NCBI RefSeq assembly: GCF_001422365.1
Contig: NZ_LMMT01000012.1
Coordinates: forward strand, 2,712 to 66,711
Reading direction: 5' to 3'
DNA: 64,000 nucleotides
DNA from: Pseudorhodoferax sp. Leaf265
GTDB taxonomy: Bacteria > Pseudomonadota > Gammaproteobacteria > Burkholderiales > Burkholderiaceae_C
In this document: in pieces, positions 44,205 to 51,910 of the stretch
Layout: every line of letters starts with the position of its first letter
Position numbering within the stretch: the first letter of the stretch is position 1
Notes under the pieces: generated by a model
What the model saw: only the letters and a program-made list of their open reading frames with translations
Told to the model about the DNA's origin: nothing
The model's database searches: none
Position numbers and translations under genes: made by a program

Positions 44205-45599
44205 GTGACAGCCTTTGCCCTGCGTGGCCGTTTGGTCGCAACCCTTTCCGTTCTCGGCGCCCTGGCGCTGTCCGCCTGCGGAGGCGGCGACGACGGGCCG
44301 CCGGTGCCGGAGGAGACGCGGGCCCAGGACAGCCGCCAGTTCACCGTGGACGAGACCCGCCTGCCGTTCGCCGCCGTCGCCGGCGCGGCCGAGACCGACC
44401 GCTGGTGGGGCGTGCTGAACGGCGCCGGCTACCGGGTGGAGGTGCCCAAGAACTGGAATGGCATGCTGGTCATGTACGCCCACGGCTACGGCGGCACCGG
44501 CGCCGCCCTCAGCGTGAGCGACGCCCCCATCCGCGCGCACCTGATCGCCAAGGGCTACGCCTGGGCCGCTTCCAGCTTCTCCAAGAACTACTACGACGTG
44601 CGCGCCGGCATCGAGGACACCAATGCGCTGGCGCTGGCGTTCCAGAAGATCGGCACGCAGAACGGCCGCACGCTGGCCGCGCCGACCAAGACCTACATCA
44701 TCGGCACCTCCATGGGCGGCCACATCGCGGCCGCGGCTGTCGATGCCGAGGCCTTCGAGACCGCCAACAACAAGCTGCGCTACAACGGCGCCGTGCCCAT
44801 GTGCGGCGTGCTGGGCGACACCGAGCTCTACAACTATTTCGGCGCCTCGCAGATCGCGGCGCAGCAGCTGGTGGGCGTGCCGGCCACGGCCTGGCCCGTG
44901 GCCAACTGGGCCACGCTGGCGCCGCAGGTGCGCTCGGCGCTGTTCGCGACCTTCCCGAGCGCGACCACGCCACTGGGCGACCAGTACAAGGAGATCGTCA
45001 AGCAGCTGACCGGCGGCGAGCGGCCGATGTTCAACGAAGGCTTCGCCGGTGGCATGAACGCCACCGTCTGGGGCACCTTCGGCCGCGACGGCACCGTCAA
45101 CGGCATCCTGAACAAGGACGGCTACGACACCACCGGCATCAGCTACCAGTTCGACAACGACCCCGCGCTGACACCGGCCGAGCAGGCCTTCAACCAGGCC
45201 GCCTACCGCCTGCGCGCCGACCCCGAGGCCAACCGCCTGCGCCGCGACGGCTTGCGCTGGTTCCCCAAGACCAATGCGCGCATCAGCGTGCCGGTGGTGA
45301 CCATCCACACGCTGGGCGACGTCTACGTGCCGTTCAGCATGGAGCAGATCTACAAGCGCCGCGCCATGGCGCTGGGCACCGACAAATGGCTGGTGCAGCG
45401 GGCCATCCGCGGCGTGAGCCATTGCGACTTCACGCTGGACGAGCAGACCGCGGCCTTCGACGCGATGACGAACTGGGAGCAGAACGGCGTCAAGCCCGAG
45501 GGTGACGAGGTGCTGGACCGCGCCACCGTGGCCAACCCGGCCTACGGCTGCAAGTTCTCCTCGTCCTCGCGCACGCCCAACAGCTGTCCGGCCAGCTGA
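44205..45599 (+). CDS. alpha/beta hydrolase lipoprotein, esterase-like
   Basis: A 464-residue protein. The leader ends in ALALSACGGG, a lipobox with Cys near residue 25. The nucleophile motif is IIGTSMGGHIAAAAV near residue 165, and a C-terminal VSHCDFTLDE carries the likely catalytic His near residue 405. The start is GTG at 44205, with AAGGAG 8 bases upstream; an ATG at 44197 stops after three codons. The protein is probably an outer- or periplasm-facing esterase. Downstream Bug receptor and divergent IclR suggest that it releases a carboxylate for uptake. Confidence 0.85.
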   Translation: MTAFALRGRLVATLSVLGALALSACGGGDDGPPVPEETRAQDSRQFTVDETRLPFAAVAGAAETDRWWGVLNGAGYRVEVPKNWNGMLVMYAHGYGGTGAALSVSDAPIRAHLIAKGYAWAASSFSKNYYDVRAGIEDTNALALAFQKIGTQNGRTLAAPTKTYIIGTSMGGHIAAAAVDAEAFETANNKLRYNGAVPMCGVLGDTELYNYFGASQIAAQQLVGVPATAWPVANWATLAPQVRSALFATFPSATTPLGDQYKEIVKQLTGGERPMFNEGFAGGMNATVWGTFGRDGTVNGILNKDGYDTTGISYQFDNDPALTPAEQAFNQAAYRLRADPEANRLRRDGLRWFPKTNARISVPVVTIHTLGDVYVPFSMEQIYKRRAMALGTDKWLVQRAIRGVSHCDFTLDEQTAAFDAMTNWEQNGVKPEGDEVLDRATVANPAYGCKFSSSSRTPNSCPAS

Positions 45600-45612
45600 C
45601 CTTTCCCCCAAC

Positions 45613-45632
45613 GGCCCGGCGCCGGCCGGGCC
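45613..45632. terminator. stem-loop between hydrolase and Bug gene
   Basis: GGCCCGGC and GCCGGGCC form an 8-bp stem with a 4-base loop, 14 bases after the hydrolase stop and before the Bug start at 45656. A short TTT lies 4 bases later. It may attenuate readthrough or set relative amounts of the two products. Confidence 0.42.
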
Positions 45633-45655
45633 ATGTTTCCCTGGAAGTTGAGACC

Positions 45656-46630
45656 ATGAACGCACGTTTCCTGAAGCGCCGCACCCTGTCCCTGCTGCTG
45701 CTGGCCGCCGGCCTGGCGGCCGGCCCCGCCCTGGCGCAGGGCGACCGTTTCCCCAGCAAGGCGATCAAGATCCTGATCGGCTTCACGGCCGGCGGCTCCA
45801 CCGACGTGCCGTTCCGCGTGCTGGCCGAGAACGCCTCCAAGATCCTCGGCCAGCCCGTCATCATCGAGAACAAGCCCGGCGCGGGCGGCATCCTGCCGGC
45901 GCAGATGATGCAAAGCATGCCGGCCGACGGCTACACGCTGGCCCAGGTGCCGTTGCCGGTGTTCCGCCTGCCCTACACGCAGAAGATCAACTGGGATCCG
46001 GTCGCGGACCTGCAGTACGTGATCGGCCTGGCCGGCTACTCGTTCGGGCTGGTGGTGCCGGCAGATTCGCCGATCAAGAGCATGCAGGACTACATCGCGT
46101 ATGCGAAGGCGCACCCCGGCCAGCTGACCTACGGCACGCCGGGCGCGCTGACCACGCTGCACCTGACGATGGAGAACATCGCCATGCAGTCCGGCATCAC
46201 GCTGAACCACATTCCGTACAAGGGCAACTCCGAATCGCTGCAGGCGGTGATCGGCAACCACGTGATGTCGGTGGCCGACACGCCGGGCTGGGGCCCGTAC
46301 GTCGAGCAGGGCCGGCTGCGCCTGCTGTCGACCTGGGGCGACAAGCGCTCGGCCAAGTTCCCCGATGCGCCCACGCTCAAGGAAGTGGGCATCAACCTCG
46401 TGCAGACCTCGCCGTTCGGCCTGGTGGTGCCCAAGGGGACGGACCCCAAGGTCGCCCAGGTGCTGCACGACGCCTTCAAGAAGGCCATGGACATGCCCAA
46501 CTACAAGGAGTCGCTGGCCAAGTTCGACATGGAGCCCTACTACATGGACAGCGCCACCTACAAGAGGTATGCGGTGGAAACCATGAAGACGGAGAAGCTC
46601 ATCATCGAAAAGCTGGGCCTGGCCAAGTAG
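45656..46630 (+). CDS. Bug/TctC family tripartite tricarboxylate receptor
   Basis: A 324-residue periplasmic binding protein with signal peptide (LLLAAGLAAGPALAQ). Conserved loops: FPSKAIKILIGFTAGGSTDV and ENKPGAGGILPAQMMQSMPA; second lobe HIPYKGNSESLQAVIGNHVM. It is 56 bp after the esterase-like gene, with a stem-loop between. Its C-terminal segment YAVETMKTEKLIIEKLGLAK has a near-copy in non-coding DNA at 47107-47166. Ligand unknown; the esterase suggests an acid product. Confidence 0.95.
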   Translation: MNARFLKRRTLSLLLLAAGLAAGPALAQGDRFPSKAIKILIGFTAGGSTDVPFRVLAENASKILGQPVIIENKPGAGGILPAQMMQSMPADGYTLAQVPLPVFRLPYTQKINWDPVADLQYVIGLAGYSFGLVVPADSPIKSMQDYIAYAKAHPGQLTYGTPGALTTLHLTMENIAMQSGITLNHIPYKGNSESLQAVIGNHVMSVADTPGWGPYVEQGRLRLLSTWGDKRSAKFPDAPTLKEVGINLVQTSPFGLVVPKGTDPKVAQVLHDAFKKAMDMPNYKESLAKFDMEPYYMDSATYKRYAVETMKTEKLIIEKLGLAK

Positions 46631-46807
46631 GTCCCCCGCGCACAGGCCATGCGGGCCTTCGTGCAGCGGCTTTGCCACTGGCAGCTCGCTCGCGCCGCGC
46701 CAGGCACCTGAGAACCCGCAGCGCGGCAGGTGGCACTTGACCGCCATGGACACAGCCCGAGCCGCAGGTGTACAAACATCCGTGGCCATTTTCTTGCGAT
46801 ACCCACC

Positions 46808-47005
46808 ATGAAGCAGCAACAGCGTTTCTGGGAAGTCGACTTGATCGAACTGGTCAAGCGCTGGGCCGAGGACATGAAGACCTTCCTGCTCACGGTGCTG
46901 CTGTTTCTCGGGCTGTCGCTGCCCGTCGTGATCCCGACGCTGATCCTGTGGTACCTGTTCTCGATCGATTACCGCGCCGTCGGCGGCATGACGCTGGCGC
47001 CCTGA
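46808..47005 (+). CDS. small membrane protein
   Basis: A 65-residue protein with one long hydrophobic segment (TFLLTVLLFLGLSLPVVIPT and LILWYLFSI) after a charged N-terminus (QRFWEVDLIELVKRWAEDMK). The start at ATG 46808 is chosen because the upstream extension is rich in Arg and Cys and has no ribosome site. Hydrophobicity and charge distribution look coding. No family is recognised. It lies downstream of the Bug gene and may be a small inner-membrane partner. Confidence 0.6.
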   Translation: MKQQQRFWEVDLIELVKRWAEDMKTFLLTVLLFLGLSLPVVIPTLILWYLFSIDYRAVGGMTLAP

Positions 47006-47106
47006 GCCCGCCGGGTCCGCGACAACGCCATCCTGCCGCAAGCCCGCCGCCCCAGCCCGGGACGTCGCCGGCCCGGGGCCGCCAGCGGCACAGCCTGCGG
47101 AGACTG

Positions 47107-47166
47107 GAGTACGCCGTGGGCCCCATGAAGACGGAGAAGGTGATCATCGACAAGCTGGGGATGGGC
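47107..47166 (+). pseudogene. remnant of a Bug receptor gene 3' end
   Basis: This stretch reads EYAVGPMKTEKVIIDKLGMG, nearly the same as the C-terminal YAVETMKTEKLIIEKLGLAK of the intact Bug receptor at 45656-46630, with long runs of identical bases. No upstream part of a Bug gene precedes it. It is best explained as the leftover 3' end of a duplicated receptor gene after deletion. Confidence 0.68.
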
Positions 47167-47205
47167 AGCGGCGCCAAGTCGGCGCCTGGCCCGCCCTGCG
47201 GCCGG

Positions 47206-48006
47206 TCAGTGTGGCGCGCCGGCCTTGACCGCGGTCCACCGGCCGCCAGCGCAGGGCCGCGCCTCCGCGGTGTAGGCCCCCGGCGTCACGCCGTACTCCT
47301 TGCGGAAGACGGCGATGAAGGCGCTGACGCTCTCGTAGCCCACCGTCAGGGCCACCTCGGTGACCGGCATGCCCTGGCGCAGCAGTTCCACGGCGCGCAG
47401 CAAGCGGCTGCGCTGCTGCCATTTCTTGAAGGTGAGGCCGGTCTGGCGTTCGAACACGCGCGACAGCGTGCGTTCGCAGGCGCCGACCTCGCAGGCCCAG
47501 TCGTGCAGCGTGCGCGGGTTCGCCGGCTCTGCCAGGATCGCCCGTGCCACGCGCGCGGCGCGCCGGTCCAGCGGCAGCTGCATGCCGCGCGGTCGCGCGC
47601 CCACGCCCTGCAGCTCCTCGCGGATCAGGTTCTCCAGGCACGACTGGCGGGCCGCATCGACCGCGCGGTCGGCGCGTGCCAGATAGGCCACCAGCTCCAC
47701 CACCAGCGGTGAGACCTGCGACACGCTGCAGTCGTCCGGCGTCGGCAGGCCGTGCGAGGGGAAATGCACGCTGAAGACCCGGCAGTTGCGCGCCACGCTC
47801 AGGCCATGCTGCTGGTGCGGCGGAATCCAGACCATCGACTGTGGCGGCACCTGCCACTCGTCGGCTGGCGTCGAGGCCGTGAGACTGCTGTCCATGCTGA
47901 ACACCACCTGCAAGGTCACGTGGGTGTGCAGTGGAAAGAACTGGTTGGCGCCATACCGGTCGGCGCTGACGCGAAAGCTCTGGTCGGGATCGGCGAGCGG
48001 ATGCAT
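47206..48006 (-). CDS. AraC family transcriptional regulator (cupin type)
   Basis: A 266-residue regulator. The N-terminal cupin-like part (ANQFFPLHTHVTLQVVFSMD, with His pair) spans about residues 15-95, and the C-terminal double helix-turn-helix spans about 165-260 (LHDWACEVGACERTLSRVFE, EVALTVGYESVSAFIAVFRK). ATG 48004-48006 has AGGAG upstream; longer frames add sequence unlike the family. Related proteins often control adjacent exporters or catabolic genes. The target is not evident; globin lies upstream on the same strand. Confidence 0.94.
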   Translation of the reverse strand: MHPLADPDQSFRVSADRYGANQFFPLHTHVTLQVVFSMDSSLTASTPADEWQVPPQSMVWIPPHQQHGLSVARNCRVFSVHFPSHGLPTPDDCSVSQVSPLVVELVAYLARADRAVDAARQSCLENLIREELQGVGARPRGMQLPLDRRAARVARAILAEPANPRTLHDWACEVGACERTLSRVFERQTGLTFKKWQQRSRLLRAVELLRQGMPVTEVALTVGYESVSAFIAVFRKEYGVTPGAYTAEARPCAGGRWTAVKAGAPH

Positions 48007-48193
48007 GGCAACTCCTGGTTCAAGGGGAATGCGCTCTGAACGATGGCCTGCAGGGCCATTCGAATGGAACGCGGAACGGCCCTTTCCGCATTTCGTCTCG
48101 CTCAACTGGCTGTCGCAACAAGCGCGCCAGCGTGAACGGCCTGCCGGTGCACCAATTCAGGGGCGCAGTGCACCGGGCTTGCACAACCGCCGC

Positions 48194-48601
48194 TCACCAT
48201 GCGGCGCTTTGGACCATCGCGCCGGAGAGCACGCCGTAGGCGGCCTCCCAAGCCGCGCGGGTCTCGGCATCGAAGTCGGGCCCCAGGCCCTTCTCCAGCG
48301 TCGCCAGCAGGGCGGCACCGACCAGCGCATAGTGCTCCGGCAGCACGCCGTAGCGCACGTGGCGCTGCGCCAGGTCCTGGATGTCGCGCAGGATCGTCGG
48401 CAGCGCATCGAGCCGCTCCACCACGTAGCGCAGCATGGCCATCAGCTTGGTCTGCTGCTCCTGCAGGTCGCCCTTGAACAACGGCCGCAGCTGCGGCGCA
48501 GACGCGAACAGCTGCTGGTAGAACAGGGCGCCCACCGCGCCGGCGCTCGGCAGCACTTTGCGAAAACTGGTTTGCACCAGTCCAACCTGGATGGCATTCA
48601 T
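48194..48601 (-). CDS. single-domain globin (bacterial haemoglobin type)
   Basis: A 135-residue globin of the Vitreoscilla/flavohaemoglobin-type family. MNAIQVGLVQTSFRKVLPSA is the A helix, ALFYQQLFASAPQLRPLFKG the B-C region with conserved Phe, and DLAQRHVRYGVLPEHYALVG holds the proximal His in HVRYGV near residue 83. It binds O2 or NO with haem. GAGGATC precedes the ATG. It is followed by the AraC gene at 187 bp and is divergent from the class II aldolase gene. Confidence 0.93.
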   Translation of the reverse strand: MNAIQVGLVQTSFRKVLPSAGAVGALFYQQLFASAPQLRPLFKGDLQEQQTKLMAMLRYVVERLDALPTILRDIQDLAQRHVRYGVLPEHYALVGAALLATLEKGLGPDFDAETRAAWEAAYGVLSGAMVQSAAW

Positions 48602-48837
48602 GGCAGATCCTCATTGCGTGGTTTGGGAAAGCACACGGCGCACGGTTGCGGAGCATGCGGGATGGGCGATGCAAGCGGTATGCCACTGGGCAACTGTTTG
48701 TCTGGCGCAAATATGGCATGTCCGTTTCCCACACGTGCTGTCGCTTTCGAGAATTGACGCTGCAGTGGCTGAGTGATTGAATGGACAACAAGTTGCCTGC
48801 ACATCGCGGCACTGCATCCCACCCAAGGAGGAACGCA

Positions 48838-49635
48838 ATGGATGACAAGAGCGCGACCCGCATGCGCGTCGATGGCGAACTGGCGCGCACCGTGCCGTCG
48901 GACCAGCGTCCGCTGGCGCACAAGCTGGTGCTGGCCTGCCGCATGCTGGGCGCACGCGGCCACTGGCACGGCGGCCTGGCCGGCCAGATCAGCGCGCGCG
49001 GCACCGAGCCCGGCACGTTCTGGACACTGAAGTTCGGTGTCGGTGCCGACGAGGCCACGCCCGACGACCTGATCCTGGTCGACGACGACCTGCGTCCCTT
49101 GCACGGCACCGACCTGCCCAACCCCGCCATGCGCTTTCACCTGTGGGTCTACCGCACGCGCCCCGATGTGCAGAGCATCGTCCACACCCATCCGCCGGCC
49201 ATCACCGCGCTGTCGATGACGGGGCGCCCGCTGGTCGTGGCGCACATGGACGCCACCCCGTTCTTCGACAACTGCGGCTACCTGCGCGAGTGGCCCGGGT
49301 TGCCGATCGCCGACAGCGAGGGCGCCATCATTTCCGAGGCGCTCGGCGCCCGCAAGGCGCTGCTGCTGGCCAACCACGGCCTGCTGACGGCCGGTGCCAG
49401 CCTCGAGGAGGCCGCGGTGCTCGCCCTGTGGCTGGAGCAGTGCGCCGAGGCCCAGCTGCGCGCCACCGCGCTGGGCCCGCTGCACCCGGTGCGCCCGGAG
49501 CTGGCACGCGAATCGCGCGACTTCCTGCTCAAGCCCGAAATCATCGGCCTGAGCTTCCAGTACTTCGCGCGCGCCGTGCTGCGCGGCGCGGGCGACTGCC
49601 TGCAGGGCCGGCGCGCCCTGGCGGCCGTGGCCTGA
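48838..49635 (+). CDS. class II aldolase/adducin family protein
   Basis: A 265-residue zinc-dependent aldolase-like protein. Zinc ligands are expected in QSIVHTHPPAITALSM (His pair near residue 116) and LLLANHGLLTAGASLEEAAV (His near residue 180). The substrate phosphate-type loop HGGLAGQISARG lies near residue 44. AAGGAGG at 48825-48831 fixes the ATG at 48838. These enzymes split or decarboxylate hydroxy-oxo acids. The next genes (Bug, dioxygenase, reductase) suggest a catabolic pathway; the substrate is unknown. Confidence 0.93.
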   Translation: MDDKSATRMRVDGELARTVPSDQRPLAHKLVLACRMLGARGHWHGGLAGQISARGTEPGTFWTLKFGVGADEATPDDLILVDDDLRPLHGTDLPNPAMRFHLWVYRTRPDVQSIVHTHPPAITALSMTGRPLVVAHMDATPFFDNCGYLREWPGLPIADSEGAIISEALGARKALLLANHGLLTAGASLEEAAVLALWLEQCAEAQLRATALGPLHPVRPELARESRDFLLKPEIIGLSFQYFARAVLRGAGDCLQGRRALAAVA

Positions 49636-49646
49636 TGCGCCCTTGG

Positions 49647-49672
49647 CTGCGGCCCTGCGTGCAGGGCCGCAG
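49647..49672. terminator. strong bidirectional hairpin between convergent genes
   Basis: CTGCGGCCCTGC-GT-GCAGGGCCGCAG is a perfect 12-bp inverted repeat in the 40-base gap between the aldolase (plus) and Bug (minus) stops. It has no T run but its perfect stem and location fit a shared terminator. Confidence 0.6.
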
Positions 49673-49675
49673 GCT

Positions 49676-50641
49676 TCACTCGGCGCGGATGCCGCTGGCC
49701 TTGATGAGCTGCGTCATCGTCGCCGCCTCCTGGCGCAGCTGCGCCTCGAACGCGGCCACGCTGCTGCCCACCGGCTCCATGCCCTGCCGCGCGAAGGCCT
49801 CGCGGGCTTCGGGCATCTGCACGATCTCGGCCATGTCGCGGTTGAGCTGCTGCACCACATCGGCCGGCGTGCCGGCCGGGGCCAGGATGCCGATCCAGAT
49901 GTCGTAGACCACGTTCTTCCAGCCGCTCTCGGCCATGGTCGGGATCGGCATGCCCGGCCAGCGCTCGGCCGACGACACCGCCAGCGGGCGCAGCTGGCCC
50001 GACTTGATGAAGGCGCTGGCGGCGGCCAGCGACACCAGCACCGCCGGCACCTGGCCCGCGACCGTGTCGGTCAGGGCCGGGGCCGCGCCCCGGTAGGCCA
50101 CGTGCTGCATGCGCGCACCGGATTCGGTGCTCAGCATCTCGCCGACCAGGTGCGCGGCGCCGCCAATGCCGTAGGTGGCGTAGTTGCCGGCGGTGCCGTT
50201 GCCGTGCGTGCCGTCGACGAACTCGCGCAGCGTGCGCGCCGGGCTGGCCGGGCCGACCGCGAGGACGATCGGCCCGCGCGTGAGCTGCGTCACCGGCACG
50301 AAGTCCTTGAACGCGTCGTAGCCGGCCTTGCTGAAGATCTGCGGGTTGATGGTGTGGTTGTTCGAGGTCAGCAGCAGCGTCCGGCCATCGGCCGGTGCGC
50401 GCGCGACCAGGCTGGAAGCGATGTTGCCGCCGGCGCCGGGCCGGTTTTCCACCAGCACCGGCTGGCCGGTCCGCGTGCCCAGGCGCTCTGCCACATAGCG
50501 CGCCATGAAGTCGCCGGCGCCGCCGGGCGCGGTGATCACGACGATCTTCGTCGGCCGGCTGTCCTGCGCGGCGGCGGGCCCGCACAGGGCCAGCGAGACG
50601 GCGGCCATGCCATGGGCCAGGCGGGCGCGGTGGGTGTTCAT
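49676..50641 (-). CDS. Bug/TctC family tripartite tricarboxylate receptor
   Basis: A 321-residue periplasmic receptor with a signal peptide (AAVSLALCGPAAAQ). Conserved loops: TKIVVITAPGGAGDFMARYV and ENRPGAGGNIASSLVARAPA; second lobe HVAYRGAAPALTDTVAGQVP. It is divergent from the dioxygenase-reductase pair across 272 bp, so it probably imports their substrate or a related acid. The first loop reads APGGAGD rather than APGGGxD. No membrane components are nearby. Confidence 0.95.
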   Translation of the reverse strand: MNTHRARLAHGMAAVSLALCGPAAAQDSRPTKIVVITAPGGAGDFMARYVAERLGTRTGQPVLVENRPGAGGNIASSLVARAPADGRTLLLTSNNHTINPQIFSKAGYDAFKDFVPVTQLTRGPIVLAVGPASPARTLREFVDGTHGNGTAGNYATYGIGGAAHLVGEMLSTESGARMQHVAYRGAAPALTDTVAGQVPAVLVSLAAASAFIKSGQLRPLAVSSAERWPGMPIPTMAESGWKNVVYDIWIGILAPAGTPADVVQQLNRDMAEIVQMPEAREAFARQGMEPVGSSVAAFEAQLRQEAATMTQLIKASGIRAE

Positions 50642-50913
50642 CGACAGTTCTCCAGGGTGGGGCGGCGCGGGCCACGGCCCGGCGCGGACGTGGCGAAGGC
50701 GGGGCGTGCCTGCGGTCCATGATCCGCAGCCCCGGCCGCTGGCGCTATCGCGATTCGGACAAATGCATGCCGGCATCGGCCTGCGCGCCGCGGCGGGCGC
50801 GTGCGGCGATGCGCGTGGCCTTGCCGCGCTATCGATTGGCCTGTCCGCGACGCGGCGATGGCAGGCGCCGACCCTATCGTTCCCCGGTCGCAACTCCATC
50901 CTTTGGGACCACC
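50642..50913. promoter_or_regulatory. divergent promoter region with CTATCG repeats
   Basis: This 272-bp gap separates a Bug gene (minus) from the dioxygenase gene (plus). CTATCG occurs three times in direct orientation (50745, 50829, 50874); the first two are part of GCGCTATCG and are followed by CGGACA and TGTCCG respectively. They may be sites for the XRE-cupin regulator encoded nearby at 52.9-53.5 kb. No gene was seen here. Confidence 0.38.
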
Positions 50914-51906
50914 ATGAACGCACGCAACGACGCCATGCACGCCACCCGCATCGAAGGGCCGATGGCCTGGACGATGGATTCCCTGGAGCCATCGTCCTGG
51001 CGCATCCCCGTGCCGCCAGCGGTCACGCAGGAGATCCTGGACATGCTGCAGGCCATGCGCCGCGCACCGGCTCCCTTCCAGGCCTACGCGCCCGAGCAGT
51101 TCGAGCTGCAGCAGACCCGGGCCTTCCTGCGCGGCCCGGTGCGCCTGGTCCTGGACCACGGCATCGGCATCTGCGTGCTGGACCGCCTGCCGACCGAACA
51201 GATGACGGTGGACGAGGCGCGCGCCGTCTACTGGGTGTTCTCGTCGCTGCTGGGCCGGCCTGTGGCGCAGAAGCACAACGGCAACATGATGGCCGACGTG
51301 AAGGACGCCGGCATCCCGATGAAGGCCGGCACCGCGGCGCGCGGCTCCACCTCGCGCGAGCTGCTGGAGTTCCACAACGACGGCGCCAACACGCCGCGGC
51401 CGCCCGAATACGTGGGCCTGCTGATGCTGCAGGAGCCCAAGAGCGGCGGCCTGAGCCGCGCCTTCAGCGTGATCAGCGGCTACAACTGGCTGCTGGAGCA
51501 CCACCCCGAGGTGCTGCCGCGGCTGTACGAGGACTTCGCCTATTTCCGCATGCGCGAGCACGACCCGGCCGAACCCGCCTGCATGGTCGCGCCGTTCCTG
51601 CACGTCGACAAGGGCGTGCTGAAGGCCCGCGTCGGCCCCTACCAGATGAAGAGCGCCTTCGAGATGGGCGAGGCCGACATGGACGACGCCACCGCCGATG
51701 CCGTGGCCGCGCTCGACGAACTGTTCGCGCAGGACCAGCTGGTCGCGGAGTTCTACATGGCGCCCGGGCAACTGCAGTTCGTCAACAACCAGGTCATCGT
51801 GCACAGCCGCACCGAGTTCGTCGACAACGACGAGGAGGGCAAGCGCCGGCACCTGCTGCGCATCTGGCTGCGCGACCAGGGCGACCCGTCCTACAACGGA
51901 CGCTGA
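50914..51906 (+). CDS. TauD/TfdA family Fe(II)/2-oxoglutarate-type dioxygenase
   Basis: A 330-residue protein with the TauD-fold facial triad: His and Asp in LLEFHNDGANTPRPPEYVGL near residue 152, distal His in FVNNQVIVHSRTEF near residue 294, and the cosubstrate-binding Arg candidate in RRHLLRIWLRD near residue 314. Such enzymes hydroxylate small molecules using 2-oxoglutarate. It is followed after 4 bases by a Rieske-type reductase gene, an odd partner because TauD enzymes need no reductase. The start at ATG 50914 lacks a strong ribosome site. Substrate unknown. Confidence 0.88.
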   Translation: MNARNDAMHATRIEGPMAWTMDSLEPSSWRIPVPPAVTQEILDMLQAMRRAPAPFQAYAPEQFELQQTRAFLRGPVRLVLDHGIGICVLDRLPTEQMTVDEARAVYWVFSSLLGRPVAQKHNGNMMADVKDAGIPMKAGTAARGSTSRELLEFHNDGANTPRPPEYVGLLMLQEPKSGGLSRAFSVISGYNWLLEHHPEVLPRLYEDFAYFRMREHDPAEPACMVAPFLHVDKGVLKARVGPYQMKSAFEMGEADMDDATADAVAALDELFAQDQLVAEFYMAPGQLQFVNNQVIVHSRTEFVDNDEEGKRRHLLRIWLRDQGDPSYNGR

Positions 51907-51910
51907 GCCC

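Noticed and set aside
46730-46807. N-terminal extension of the small membrane protein
   Set aside because: The added residues look non-coding, and the ATG at 46808 starts a plausible charged-then-hydrophobic protein.
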